Shown piece by piece: positions 34,532 to 47,108 of a DNA stretch of 64,000 bases. A program made the translations under genes and the position numbers. The notes below the pieces were generated by a model. It ran no database searches. It was not told where the DNA came from and worked only from the letters and a program-made list of their open reading frames with translations. Within the stretch, counting starts at the first letter, position 1. The number at the start of each line of letters is the position of its first letter. Source of the stretch: Sanguinoderma infundibulare (taxonomy: Eukaryota > Basidiomycota > Agaricomycetes > Polyporales > Polyporaceae); assembly GCA_032821775.1 (NCBI GenBank), contig JAVLRN010000011.1, positions 1,612,001 to 1,676,000 of the forward strand. The letters are read 5' to 3'.

Positions 34532-37500
34532 ATGAAACACCTCCGCCGTAAACGGACGACGTCTATGACTACGTCCTCGCCATCCTCCTCGAACCCGAAT
34601 CTCCCTTCCGGGCCCGCCCCCGCCCCCGTCACGCCTGCTTCCCCGCCGGATACGCCGCTGTTTGCCCGTTTCACAACGGCGCACCGCGGAAAGGACGGCG
34701 CGGGACTCAAGCCGGTCGTGTCCGGGCCCATTGCCCTTGCTCCGCGGAGGGCTGGTCAGGTCCCGGTTCCGGTGCCCGCTTCGGGACCGAGCTCGCATCG
34801 GCTATCGTTTCAGAGGGAGAGGGAAGGAGAAGGTGTAATGGAGCAACAGAAGGCCGCGCCGAGGATGGAGGGCCTGGCGAGGGAGGAGATGATGATGAAG
34901 AGGACGAGCGAGGACGAGGCGCGAGAGGAGGAGCGGGAGGTGAAGAGGATACCGAGCAATGGGAAGGGGCTGGTGGGGAGGAGCGGGGAACGAGTCGAGG
35001 GCGACCGCGTTATCTTACCTGCGCGTAAACGCACGGTGAAGAGAGCGGGGGACGCTGAGGTGGGCTTGGAAGGGAGGAGAAAGGACGAGGTGGCGGAGGA
35101 GCTGGCGAAGAGGGAACCTTCGCCCCCAAAACCTCGCGAGTTGGACGCATTTGTTCGTTCTCCGGATGAGCGTGTCCTTTTACCCGCTCGCAAGGTGACG
35201 CGGAAGGTGGTCGAGGAAGAGTGGCCGAGAGAGACGAGGAGCAGGACAGCGTCCCAGAGTGACCCGGAGAGGAGTACTGGTGGGACGGAGCGACCGCGCG
35301 TTGAGGGCGAGCGCGTTCTCTTACCGGCGAGGAAGGTAACACACAGGAGGGTCGAGGTTCAAGGCGGCGACGAAGACGTTCGGTTCACGCCTCGGAGGAC
35401 GCTGGAGGACTTACGACCACGCGAAACGCACGAGGAGCGGCCTCTTGCCTCGTTCCAACCAATAGGTTCCACGCACCATGGCTCTACTTCGACCAGGGCT
35501 GTTGTCATCAATTCTCCCTCGGATTCGGATGGATGGGAGGACAGGTTCTCCACTCCCAAACGCCTGTATGCGGATACTGCTGCGGCGAATGCGTACTCCT
35601 CATCCGCAAGTACGAAGCTACCGTCGGAGCCCGTGAACCCTTTGGACCGCTCGTCACGGAGAAAGAAGACGACTGAAAACTCTTCGGCTGTCTCGAGCGT
35701 TACTGCGACGACTCTGGTATCCTCGAGCTCTGGTTCGACATCGCGCGACTTGGACGACCGACTTCGCGTTGTCGGGGACCGGGTGCTATTGCCAGCAAGG
35801 AAGGTGACCCGCCGCCGTGGGGAGAATAGCAGTGAAAGCGACGACCCGCCGGAACGTGGGCGGACGTTGAACGTGAAGCGGCACTCACGACTATCGCGGG
35901 ATGTCGGCTCTGATGTCTCGGCTGCGATGTCGTCCGTCCCATTCACCGCGTCGTCCGTCTCTGCACGCCCGACCTCTCAAACTCATGCCCTAGGGGACGA
36001 GGCGGCTCGGGACGAGAGAGTATCGAATGCTGGTCCACCACCTCCGCCTCCATTTAGGGTGTTTCCCGATGTTGTGGCGCCAGGACCAACACCCCTCGAA
36101 TTTACGTCTACTGAACGGCCAGCGGGTGCAGCATCGAAGACAGGTGTCAATGCAATTGCTCCGAAGTCCAGCTCCCCGTCGGTATCTGGTTCTGGACGCG
36201 CTTCACTGGAGGATGTCACGTCATCGGACGGGCGGACAGGTACCAAGTCCCCTCTAACGCAGGTCGCGAACGGCGTTCCCTCTGGCGCGAAGTCGGGAGC
36301 ATCAGAAGAAAGCTCGCGTACATCAAAGAGCTCTGCCGAGACCAAACAGCCGAGGCGAAGGAAGTATTCATTGCTGGCGGCGTTCGGGTTGCCGATACCT
36401 CGGACGGCGACCGACTCTGATAGTAGCACGGGACGCAGCACACAGAACACAAAGGTACGGAAGAGTTCTATCTACTGTGGAGGAGGCACTGTCAGAATCA
36501 GCATTCTGCATGTGCGGTGGCGGGAGCGTGTGCAAGCGTGCATTGGCGGGGGGCAATGAGAGCCTGGTGACGTCCTCGCGACGAGCGATGATTGAAAGCG
36601 CGTGGGGGGAGTGGGGCGCGATAGACGTTGGGGCGTTATTGCCTGTTAGTCGACTGAGAGCCTGAGCTTCGCCGCCGCTAGCACACGTTCTTGCGCGTCA
36701 CGTGGGCGCGTCGAGAACGGAGGATCGCCCCGCGAACTTAAGCTTCTTCCCATCTCCGCATATTCTCCCATGGCCTTGTCGATTATTTATTTCTGTTCCT
36801 GACGCCGTCTTGCCAACAGCCTCCGGCCACGACTCAGGGCCCTCCCACCGCTCCTCCTCCACCCGCGCCTCCTTCTCCCACCCAATCACCCGTTACGCTC
36901 CCGACGTCCTCCAGCATTGGCAGCGGCGCATATTCGGCACACGAGGCACGTCAGGTACGTATTGCATCATCTGTCAGGCCGGCTTCTGTTCGCTGCCGGT
37001 GGACAGAACCTAACTCCAAGCATTGACGTGTTTCCTGCTTGCAGCGCCTTCCTTCTACGCCCCGATGCACTCCTCCTGAGCTCCAGCCAAGGCTCCAGCT
37101 GCACTCGTTGCATCTCAGCGGGTTCGACTTCCCTCTTGATGCCCTTCTAGCCGACGAAAAAAGCCCGAGTGACGATCCGCACGTACGTGACACTCCGCCA
37201 GTACCCCCGCTATCCCCTTCGGTGGAAGCGCCACAAAGTCAAAAGATATCAAAACGTCGAACCGTTGTTGTTGACTCCCCGCCAACTATCGCTTCTCCTC
37301 CCGATCCTCCAGCCGCTGTCCTGCGCCAGGCAACCCCGGCAAGCTCATCTCCGCCTCTTGCCCGAAACTCAAATAGCCAAAACCCTGCCTCTAACTCGCC
37401 TCCTTCTGCACCTCCCCCCACGACCCCACCAGTCCCTGCGGATCAGCCTGTTCGCCAAGCTCCTTTACCCGCCTCGGCGCAAAATAATCGAGCGAAGGCT

Positions 37501-40500
37501 GCCACACGAGGTATCAATCTCGATCATAGCTTGCTGTCCCCTGAATCGGATACGCGCTACCCGATTCCAAGGCGTTCCTCAACCAGTCAGTCTTCTCGAT
37601 CACGACCACACAATCCACCTCCTCCCCCAAAGGACGAGTATCCGGCTCGTTCGTCGCCTGCTCGCTCGTCTCCTGAAAACCCAGAACAACCCAACATGTC
37701 GCACGACGCTTCCTTACGCGGCCCCGTCCAAGGTCGTCCGCTCATTTTCGCCGCCATGGCGGCTGCAGAACTAGAGGCGGAGATCGTCGACCCAAAGGCG
37801 TGGATGGCCATTGCTACGGACATGCACACCCTGCAGAGCGACGCGAAGCCCGCACACACGGAGCACAGTAATGGCTCTAGCCAATTCGTCAATGGCTATC
37901 CCACGCCCCGCTCCGCTTCCCCGAAGCTGCCTACGACAGCGTCGCCAGACATAAAGCAGGAGAGTAGAGGTACGGCGACAGTGGGTTGGAGCATCGTCGA
38001 GCCCTCTGCGGAACGCTGGCGCAATGAGGAGCGGGACGACCTGCCCCGCCCCTCGCCTGCATACCCACAGAGCCCTCCGACGCCCCCGGTAAATCTGCCG
38101 TCGCCTTCCGAAACGCAGTCTCGTCCACACAAGCTCAGCAAATCCAAGTCGCGCGTTTCCAGGATGCCGGACGCCTCGCAGCACGCTTCGCAACATGCGT
38201 CGCGTCCACAGCCGCAGCCACATCAGCATCCCAACGGCCACGTGTCTAACACGCTAGGCGCGAAACCTCCCACTCCCGTCGAGGATGCACCTCCTGTGCG
38301 GACCCGCGAGGGACCGTCGAGGGCCGTTCCCAAGCTCACCCATGCTTCTTCCAACGGCGCTGTGCCTGCCGCATCCACGGCTAGCCTCGGCTCCCCATTC
38401 CAGATGCGCACCGAGAAGACCGCGGTCGATAGACGGCCCTTGGAGTCTTCGCGTTCGTCCTCCGCGCGGGTCATTTCCTCCGAGTCACCCGTACCTTCCC
38501 GTCCTGTGAAAGTTCTCACCGAGCGCCAAATGGAGAAGTTGAGTGCTACGAAGGGTCTACCCGGGAACGTGTCAAACGGGGCACACTCCTCACAGCGCCG
38601 TCATGAACAACCTCCGCCTGTCAAGAGTCCGCCCTTAGGCGTTAAGCAATCGTCACCCCAAACCCCGCCTGACGAGCCGTCCACTCCACAGGCATCTAGC
38701 AGCGAAAGCACGCACGGAGCGCCTCCACCTCCTGCCATCCCACCGAAGGATTGTCATGAGGATGCCCCGGTGACCACCATTGCAGAACCTGAGCGCCCCA
38801 GGAGTCCGTCCTCGCCAGAGGGTTACGCGCGAGCGCGCTCCCGACGTCGTGGGAAAGCACTGGAGAAGGAACGTCCTGAAGGTATCGAAAACGTCACTCC
38901 TGCAGCCGATCCAGAGCCGGAAGAGCCGGAAGAACCGGAAGAACCCAAGGAGCCCACCTTCTATCCTCTCGAGAAACACATCGCCGAAGAGCCACTCTGG
39001 GGACATCTGCTTGGATATCTCTCGTTCGGCGACTGGCTCGCGCTTTTCAGCGTCAGCAAGGCCATTCGGACAACATTACGTGAGAATCAGGAGCTCAAGG
39101 AGCGTGTCCTGGAAAGGTATCTGCGCGTTGTCGGATATACGCGCTGGGCATTTCCCGAGAGCGAGCCGCTCGCTCTCACCTTGACGGTGAATAACCTTCA
39201 TTCAAATCGACGTACCAGTGCTGACAAGGATTGCATGCATCGGTAGGATCTGAACGCATATATGCATGGTGTATCAGTCCCCCCGCATCAGTTCTCGCGT
39301 TATGCAGAGGCGTACCTTCAGATGAAGGGACGGCGAGAAAGGGATCGGGCGCAATCGCTTGCGGTGGCATGTAGATCGTTCACGCGCGTTGTTCTCCGCC
39401 TTCGTGCCCAAGCGGAGGCTGAAGCGCGTGTTGTCGCTGCCGCAGCGCGCGAGAGGCCTGGTAGTCCTGCAAGGGGTTGGGGAGCTTCGACGACATCCGT
39501 GAATCACATACCTCACCAAACGCACTCGCTGCACAAGAAGAGCTTCTCGCGAAGCTCGAGTCGCGCGCCATCCCCGACATCCATGTTCAGCCACGGGCCG
39601 TCTCACAACGGTTCCTCTGGGCGGGCAATTCACCATAGCCCGAGTGTAGCGCAGTTCAACGGGGCTGGACCGAGAAATGGCACCGGTGCATTCCAATCTC
39701 CCTTGTTCCGTTTGCGGAGAGCGCCACTCGTGCAGGTCTTCGTCCCTTCACCGGATGGCGACTGGCTGTCGGACGCAAGTGTGCTCGAGTGCGAGCAGGA
39801 ACTGAAGCGTGCTGGGGTCTTGCATCTGTTGCGCGCCGGCGATGTCGTGTGGGATACTGCCGTTGGTGACGAGGGGAACTTGGGGCGGTTGGTGTGGGAC
39901 GGGAGCTATCTCATCGTGAGTGTACCCTGCCCTTGTCATTATATGCGCTTCTTGGTTGCTGAGAGCGTGCCACGTAGGACCTGGATTACACATACTCGCG
40001 GTCGGGCGACTTGCCAAAGTACCTGCCGACGCTTGCGTTCCCGCCCTCGTACTTCCACCGGGTCGTTCGCACGATGGGAAGCGGGAACCCTATCTGCCAT
40101 ATCGATATCTCGCCTTGGGGCGAGGAAGTCGCGACGAACCTCCAGCTACTACAGGACAGGATGAAAACCGAGACGTACGTCGTTTTCATGTCTTCTGCCT
40201 TCCATTCTTGTCTGACTAATGAGGCATATGTGCAGACCACAAGGTGGACACCACATGGTTGTGCGATGGGTCCACCGGTCGTCTTTCACAGTCCGACCGT
40301 CCGCAAGCGGCAAGCCGCTTCGTATTTCGGTTCCGAAGAGTGTCGGACCAGGACCTGGTCCGGCAGGCGCGTGGCTGATCGATCCGGGCTGGTTCGGCAC
40401 TGTGGTCGTCGAGGCTGAAGGGACCAACGAGGGTCTTGCGGACTTGCAACAGCGTTGTCGCGGTGCTTTCCCTATCCGAGCCATCGGCGCTAATCCGAAC

Positions 40501-40696
40501 TTGAGCGTGAGCCCCGAGCGGGAAGTGCGGATGGAAGAGCGGCGGGGCGTTTTCCGGGTCCTTAGGGAGAAGAGGTTTGTGGTCCCTTCTAAGTCCTGTA
40601 CATGTGTAACGTCGAGAGCTAACAGTCTCCGTCAGTCGCCCCGGGGAAATATGGATAAGGACTGTTATGGAGAAGGAGCGCTTGCTGCCTCCTTAG
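34532..40696 (+). CDS. Giant disordered F-box-like protein
   Basis: Large protein of unknown function. Seven exons (34532-36454, 36820-36954, 37045-39186, 39247-39915, 39978-40174, 40236-40574, 40636-40696) join in frame to about 1821 residues. The first two thirds are Ser/Pro/Arg-rich and disordered. A motif RV[IL]LPARK-x-T occurs four times in the N-terminal part. A helical, F-box-like segment follows an acidic EEPEEPEE stretch: PLWGHLLGYLSFGDWLALFS, then VSKAIRTTLRENQELK. The C-terminal third is folded and conserved-looking: DLNAYMHGVSVPPHQ, ELKRAGVLHLLRAGDVVWD, CHIDISPWGEEVATNL, WLIDPGWFGTVVVE and the end RPGEIWIRTVMEKERLLPP. An F-box role (substrate adaptor of an SCF ligase) is inference. 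The 365-nt intron 1 is unusually long, so a two-gene reading is possible though less likely. Confidence 0.8.
34997..35819 (+). repeat. Four copies of an RV[IL]LPARK motif
   Basis: Coding repeats near 34997-35045, 35162-35210, 35301-35352 and 35770-35819, each reading [DE]RV[IL]LPARK followed by [RV]T and basic residues. Spacers are unrelated in sequence and length, which suggests a selected short linear motif and not a recent tandem duplication. Confidence 0.85.
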
Positions 40697-41262
40697 GTTT
40701 CATGGACTTGAGCACGGCATCCCTGTGTCACGTATCGGCATGCGCATTACCGTAAAGACCCGCCCGCATTGTTTTCCCGCAATTCCATGTTCTATGCATA
40801 CTAATGTCCGCTATTGTAGACCTGCAGCTGTTGTATCGTCGATATCCTGATCCATCGCGTTCTCGAGTAGTCGAGTGCAGTACCTTTTGTCTTTGTGTTG
40901 TCCTCACTCTGTTATAACTTATTTAACGCACTGTTGTATGGTAGAATTTTTAATGCAGTATATGCTGACGCTTCCAACGCATACATGGCCTTGGTGTTTG
41001 GTTATATACTTGCCTTAGATCGTCATGTGAGCTTCGGGAGACATACGTTCGGAAAAGTGCAATTGGGACACAGCTGGAACCCTTGGATGTGCTATGCAAC
41101 AAAGGCGAACTATTTGAATTGGATTTGGATACGACAGCTACATCGAGAGCGTTGACATCGAGAGAGCAATACAAGAAATTCGACATGCAAAGCAACACGC
41201 GGAGTCTTTCAATAGCTCGTTGCTTCATTTCTTAGTACACTCGGAAAATTAGTAGGTTTATC
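40697..41262. other. Convergent 3' intergenic region
   Basis: Between the 3' ends of the giant F-box-like gene and the first RPA1N-domain gene. The sequence is AT-richer than the flanking genes. No other feature seen. Confidence 0.5.
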
Positions 41263-41970
41263 TTAATTGTGATAGGCGTACTCACAACAGGAGTCGAGGA
41301 CTTGCGTGGTGACATTCCCGAGCTTCAAGACAAAGTCTACCAATGAGGCGACCAAGTGCTGCAGGACCTCCGCGTGCAGACCCGACTCTTGGGGAAGCTC
41401 GTCGAGCTTCTGCTCCGCTTGCGCTAGCAGAGCCTGCTCGAGCTGAAGCCTGAGGTCTGGGAACGACACGTGAGACCCTACAACGATGGATGAAGAAGGG
41501 AACGGAAAAGACGAACTGCGGTTCTCCATGTCCATGTCGGTCACGCGCACCTCATCATCGTCTGCGACGATCTCGGCGCTGTGGACCAAAATCCTGCCAC
41601 GACGCCAGTGGTGAGTTTCAATACGGGGAGGGGAGCACGTCGGACGGTCCGCGTAAGACGCGTACCTCGTCTGTCCGCCTTGGTCCGGAATGCGGAGAAT
41701 CTGGATGATCCTTATGAGGGATCCGTCCTGGAGGTCGCCCGAGCCGACGGGAGACCCGATGTCGGCGTCGTCAGAGAAGACGACGGAGCACTGGGCGCCG
41801 TCGCCGTCGACGAGGTTGGCACTGTGCCGGACGAGGAAACCCCCAAGGGGAGCCGCCTCGTGCTCTTGGAGCGAGGTGACCCGCAAGGTAGGTTTGGATA
41901 CAAGGGCGCGGTGATCGTTGGGGTCGTTGAGGCGACGACAGGCATCAGCAGTGAGGGGGATCGGGGCCAT
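41263..41970 (-). CDS. RPA1 N-terminal-domain protein A
   Basis: Short protein with a domain like the N-terminal (Rep_fac-A_N) module of the large subunit of replication protein A, which in RPA70 is a protein-interaction OB fold. The ATG at 41970 starts MAPIPLTADACRRLNDPNDH, matching the family opening (LT-x-x-x-C-x-x-L). It continues with SKPTLRVTSLQ, CSVVFSDD and DGSLIRIIQILR, and after a 72-nt intron (41665-41594) with ILVHSAEIVADDDE. The C-terminal part is helical (LEQALLAQAEQKLDELPQ). Spliced length is 211 residues, with no DNA-binding OB folds and no zinc domain, so this is not RPA1 itself. The intron is stop-free and a multiple of three. It is a paralogue-like neighbour of protein B. 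Confidence 0.75.
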   Translation of the reverse strand: MAPIPLTADACRRLNDPNDHRALVSKPTLRVTSLQEHEAAPLGGFLVRHSANLVDGDGAQCSVVFSDDADIGSPVGSGDLQDGSLIRIIQILRIPDQGGQTRYASYADRPTCSPPRIETHHWRRGRILVHSAEIVADDDEVRVTDMDMENRSSSFPFPSSSIVVGSHVSFPDLRLQLEQALLAQAEQKLDELPQESGLHAEVLQHLVASLVDFVLKLGNVTTQVLDSCCEYAYHN

Positions 41971-44296
41971 GTTGGCGAGTGTAGAGGGGGCTGGTGGTGA
42001 TTGTAGGGGGAGCTGGTGGTTATTGTAGACGGGCTGGTGGTAATTGTAGAGGCGGCTGGTGGTGCTGTTCTTGTCGTCCGGTTCGAGGGCGTATTTATCT
42101 ACACCCTCATCCGACGAAAGTTCGAGTCGTAGACAGGCGTACGAACCGCAGCGGCGCAGGAGAGCACTAGGATGGACTGGGGCCAGCGGTTGGACCGATA
42201 CGGATCTCCGCCGAGTGGAAAACGCAGGAGTTCATGGAAATTGCGCCATGTCCTGTGGACTTCAACCGGCTTTCCAATGGACCAGTCGAACCACTGAATG
42301 CTAGATCCTGAAGGCCGCACTGTCGGCGTTGACACAACTGGGGGCTTTGATTTTTTGTGGCATGACGCTGAGGCGCGCAGTATTGTGGTCGTGAGCCCTG
42401 ATGAACGGTTAGAATAAGGAAATTAACCACCTTAGTGCGCCAAGAGAAGCGATGCAACTCGTAATGTGCGGCTAGAACCTTGACGCATCGGAGTGACGCT
42501 GGGTCGAAGCCCGGCGACGCTTCTAGCCATGTCATCCGGAACAAAAGATGCTGTGTCACATTAGGTATCAGCTGGGTGAATGGTAGACGCAATAGGCACT
42601 CACGCGGTGAGTGGAATCCTGCTAGGGCGCGGGACACGCTCCGCAATCTGCACTTCGTCAGCAACTGCTCCGATGATTCTATCAAGGGGCTTGGAGATTG
42701 GCAACCTACTTCTCGCACCCAACGCAAACCCTTGGCGGGAGAATCAACGTGGACGCTGCGACTGCAGACCCTAAATTAAGGTGCATATCGGATTAAACCG
42801 AACTTGGGGCCTTGGGCATCAAAGTAATAAGGCAGAAAAAAAGCTCAGCCCCATCCAGAAATAATGACTTTCTGAATTCCACCGAGGCATCGTGACCCTC
42901 GGAGCAGGCTACTGAAGACTACCCAGCACGAGGAAGGGAAGGAGTGCCGTGTCGATAGCGTTTTTTGATGTCCACGTTGATATGTCAACATGAATGTGGA
43001 CCGGATAAACGCAAGGCGCACCTTACAGACGCCACTGCCATTTGTATGACGCCGCAACGTTGGAGGACATTCGCCTGGGTATGATCGCGGCAAGGACGAT
43101 GAATGAGATTATCGTGGGACATATAGTTGTGTGTGGTTGCCCCTCCCCGCGAAGCGCCAACTGCCATGGGTCCCACGGTTAGCGCCATCGTGACTGGGGT
43201 TATTTCATCACCACGTCAATGAAACCAAAGTAAGTTATCAAAACGGTTAGGCTAGCCAGATCTCCGGGACGCTTGAATGGGGGTCAATGTCCATTTGGCG
43301 TCAATGGTGGTTTAATGTTTGCAACCATGAGGACTCGACGAAGGGACAACCAAACAAGATTAGTGTTCCTTGTGACTTACTTGGAGGACCGTCGATGGAT
43401 ACCGTGGTCTGCGCTGTCGCGATCCGGTAGCGTAGATCTGTTTGATCCCCAAAGTTCGTCGGCTAGAGACAACAGAGACCGCTAGGGCAGGGAAGACGAG
43501 GCGGACTAAGATCAAACAGTTAACGGATTGATCATTCCTTCAGACAACTTGCGACTTTGTACATAATGGTACATACTCACCGTCAGTGTAGGTTGTGTAA
43601 ACAGGCGTGTATCCTCAAGAGCAATGTGGTTTCGGTGAAGCTCCGCAGCAGCGCGTTCGGCGTGCTAGGGTATTGCAAACGCGGGAAGGTTCACACCGAG
43701 ACTTGAAACGCCAGTGGCGCTCCATTAAAGCGTTCAAAGTGCGCCGGTAGCGCCTGAGGCTTGAGGCCTCAATGAGGCACGGCTCGGAAATGAACGCGCC
43801 CTTGGCTGCAAAAAGAATGACAGACGATGGAACGCCGGAGAAATGCTACTCACTAACGGCGACACTTTCACCGCCGAAGGGTGACGCTTGAGTCCATTCG
43901 AGCGGCGAAATATGTTGCTTCATCCGCGAGCTGAACGGGCTACTTGGACGGACGATAGGCAATGACGAATGCAGTTGGTTATCCTGCACCCATCGGGATT
44001 TAAGTTACTTACCATATTTGATGGCCTGAGAGGTACGATCCTGACTCCAAAACCGAAAGAATACCTCTACAGTTAAGCGATTTCTGGCCTAGAGATCTTT
44101 TGGTGACCCTAACGAATGACAATAGATTAATTAACACCATGCGAATACGGTGCTTACCTATTATCCAAGCGCTCATGTGTCTGCATCCTCACTGAGTGGT
44201 CGACATGATGTTATCCATAGTACGGCATGGAAGTAAAGTTACAGGCCCGAAGCGACTCATGACGCCGAGGCAGGTCATCCGGATACCTAAAAGAAT
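41971..44296. other. Intergenic, possible gene remnant at 42100-42730
   Basis: About 2.3 kb between the two RPA1N-domain genes. On the minus strand, frames at 42727-42167 and 42335-42099 contain exon-like peptides (for example SPGFDPASLRCVKVLAAHYE and SIQWFDWSIGKPVEVHRTW), but I found no domain and could not join them. Nothing was recognised from 42800 to 44296. Confidence 0.4.
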
Positions 44297-46319
44297 CAGT
44301 CCCAGGCCGACATTGCTGCACCCGCGAGCTCGTCAATCTTCCGTAAGGCCTCCACAGTTGCCGGATTCAGGGACTCTAGCCGGTGGAGGTCACCGCATAC
44401 GTCCGCCAAAGCGCTCTCAAGCACGATACGTCTCCGTCGTTCTTCCTGGAATTTCGCATCCGCGAGGAGCCGGGCCGCGCGCTCGCAGTGGACTAGGGCG
44501 CCACCTACAGGAGCAAAATATCAACAATTGGGAATCTTTCAGGGGAAATGGCGGGAACGCTGACCTGAAGGGTAGTCAATGGAAACTTGTGGAGAAATGG
44601 GCAGCACAACTGCGGTGGACGAAAGAATATCCGGTTTGATCGCCGATGTGCCTTGGTCGCTGTCGACGGCGGCCGATCTTTCGTCGGAGGTACTGTCGGC
44701 GACTTCGATGTCGTGGACAAGTATCGGACTAGAGGAAACGGAGTGTTTCACGACGGGGGACAAGCAACGAGAGAGAAGGGAGATACCAAAGACCAGCGCT
44801 TGGAAGCCGAGACATCCTCTTGAGCCGCACGGAAGAGCCTACTTGCAGACTCCTCCGATCGTCTCGGTTGCCAATGCGTTCCGTGGCGGAAGATGCTAAT
44901 GCGAGCCACAAGTACCCTCGTCCATCGGTGACAAAGGCTTCATGAGAATTCAATGCAATCGCGCCGTTGTCAGGCCCATCCACAGAACGCAGCACAAGGA
45001 CCTTGAGCACTGGGGAGGTAGACAGGACATCGCCGTCCGCGTGGTCCTTCAGACGAGCGCAGACATCCCGGGTAAGAGGAACTACGGGACGGGTGATTGG
45101 TGCCTGTGGCCCGGCGTCCGAAGAGAGTAGGGATGTGCTGAGAGCCGCTGCGGTTGCCAGCGTCTTGGATGAACGCTGACGGGGGTCAAGAGTCGTCTCT
45201 GGCTGTGAATACAAGGATCAGCGTTTGGGACGTCATACGCAATCGGTACGATAAATGAGTCGGATAAATCCATACGGCAAGATGAAAGAACATACCTCTG
45301 CGATTCGGACCTTGTCCCCTATGCTGAGACGAACTCTGGGGTCTCTACTAACTCCCGTTCGGTTGGAGAGCCGCATAGGGGTCGTTGTCAAATGAAGGGG
45401 TAATTCTTGCCGAGCGGGGTGAGCATAGGGCGGAGCTGAAGGGAGCGATTGCGGAGGAGGCGTCTGGTGAGCTCGAGCTTGCCCTGAGCTAGGCGGAAGT
45501 CGGTGGGTACCGTTGCTAACTTGTGACCTGTCGATGGGTGGTTTCGAACTCGAGGCGAGCGACAGCTGAGCATACGGCGCGGAGTGATAGAATGCTCCGC
45601 TAGAGGTAATAGCCGGTGATTGTGGAATGGACAACATGTTCGATGCGCTTGCCTGTGGTTGCGAACTGAGCGGCGAGAGGGGGCGCGGCAATGGTGGGGG
45701 GCCCAACGGAAGGTTATCGATCTCCACTGGTGAGCCACTGTGAGCTTCAGGGTCAGCAGGATTCTTCCAGAAAGGAAACAAGTAAAACCTTACTCTTCGA
45801 TATAATATATATGCGCACTGTGTGGTCTCCGATCAGGATCTTAGGCAGCCGGTACACTTCATTATTACTCACATGGAGCGCTCAGACAGTCTGTCAAGAA
45901 ACCTAGTTCGCGCACGTTTCACAAGATATTTGACTATCACGTTGAAACGCAGTCCCTGAGGACGTGTGTACGTTAGCGTGCGGTTCGATAACCCGTCACC
46001 CGAAAGATCTGTCTTGAATCTCGCCTTCCAGGCTTCACGATGGACTCACATCATTGTTCAAACCGTAGCGCGCGCGTATCTGGCCTGTGCCCCAAATGAT
46101 TCTGATATCCACCATGGGGAAGCCGGGCATTGTCAAAGCCAGAGCCTCCAAATCGGCAAGGAATTCGTCGATAATCTTCGACGCCAAGCCGTCACGTTCA
46201 GCAGGGTGCTTTGTGACCTGTAAGGTGCGCGCTCGCGTCCCTTTGTACTGGAGCCATATTCCGATGTGTTGCACCCGAGAAGCACCGCTGCTGGTGTTCG
46301 CTGGGGATGTTCTAGCCAT
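44297..46319 (-). CDS. RPA1 N-terminal-domain protein B, with extra N-terminal region
   Basis: Larger relative of protein A. The ATG at 46319 (MARTSPANTSSGASRVQH) starts an unrecognised basic region, IGIWLQYKGTRARTLQVTKH and IIDEFLADLEALALTMPGFP. A second exon (about 45948-45856) contains LRFNVIVKYLVKRARTRFL. A long Pro/Ser/Gln linker follows from about 45734, then the RPA1N-like domain: PLTRDVCARLKDHADGDVLS, SPVLKVLVLRSVDG, GSSVRLKRMSRL and, across an intron, PILVHDIEVADS. The last exon (44513-44297) is a charged helix, ALVHCERAARLLADAKFQEE to AAMSAWD. Exons join in phase throughout. The function is unknown; by analogy the domain may bind DNA-repair partners. No ssDNA-binding OB fold was seen. 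Confidence 0.72.
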
Positions 46320-47108
46320 GTTGAGAGACGTCTGTGGAGTAGCCAGCCTCTGCTCTGCGAGGACAGAAGGTCGCGTTCCTGTGTAGTCGTCGGAGATGCC
46401 GCTGGTCGGCAAGGTTGTGCTTTCTGCTTATCAACCTATAACAACGATAATCAGGTTCCGGGGAATTCGCTCAGGAGAAAACAATGCAAAGTAGGAGACG
46501 AGAAGACAATTTGATGAGCGCGTTCAAACCGCGGGCGTAGGGAATAAAACGCATTCTGTATGCAGCCCCAGCTTTTCCTTCATGGACGCTGGGATAAGTG
46601 TTTTTACGCGCCCGCCGAGGTATTGAGAAAGACTTTGGAACGACACCAGCCATGCGCCATTGAATAATCATTGAATACCCGCAACGAGACGGATCCGACT
46701 CTCCATAGAGGTTCAACGCCGTAGAGCCACTAGTGCACATGTGATCGTTAGCCGCTTCAGTTTGGGAGGTCATCTTGCTATATGATGTATAATGAGAGCG
46801 GATACATGTCTCGGGAACTGGCCACGTTCGTATGTTCGACGTTGCACAAGCAAGCCTTGTCACTTCCGAATCAAGTAGCCACTTCAACAATAGCTCCGAA
46901 CCTGTAAATCCTACTTACCTCAGCGTAGTTGGCCCGCGATGTTCGGGCGTAGAACTGTAAGGTGGGCAAGAGTGTGGATGACGAATGAATGAATGAAATG
47001 CAACGTTACTCATGCCCACTGGTCGGCCGTGCACCGTGACAGCAAGGTGGAAACCTGCCCAGTGTGTCAAACGACTATAAATAGTGTATATCGCAATGTT
47101 GGGTACAT
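46320..47108. other. Intergenic, no protein gene seen
   Basis: Upstream of RPA1N-domain gene B. Overlapping short frames only; likely its promoter. The tRNA-Val gene follows at 47109. Confidence 0.45.

Noticed and set aside
35359..35946. 195-codon minus-strand frame inside the giant F-box-like gene
   Set aside because: It is the antisense shadow of a long repetitive coding exon; the sense strand has in-phase exons and repeated motifs.
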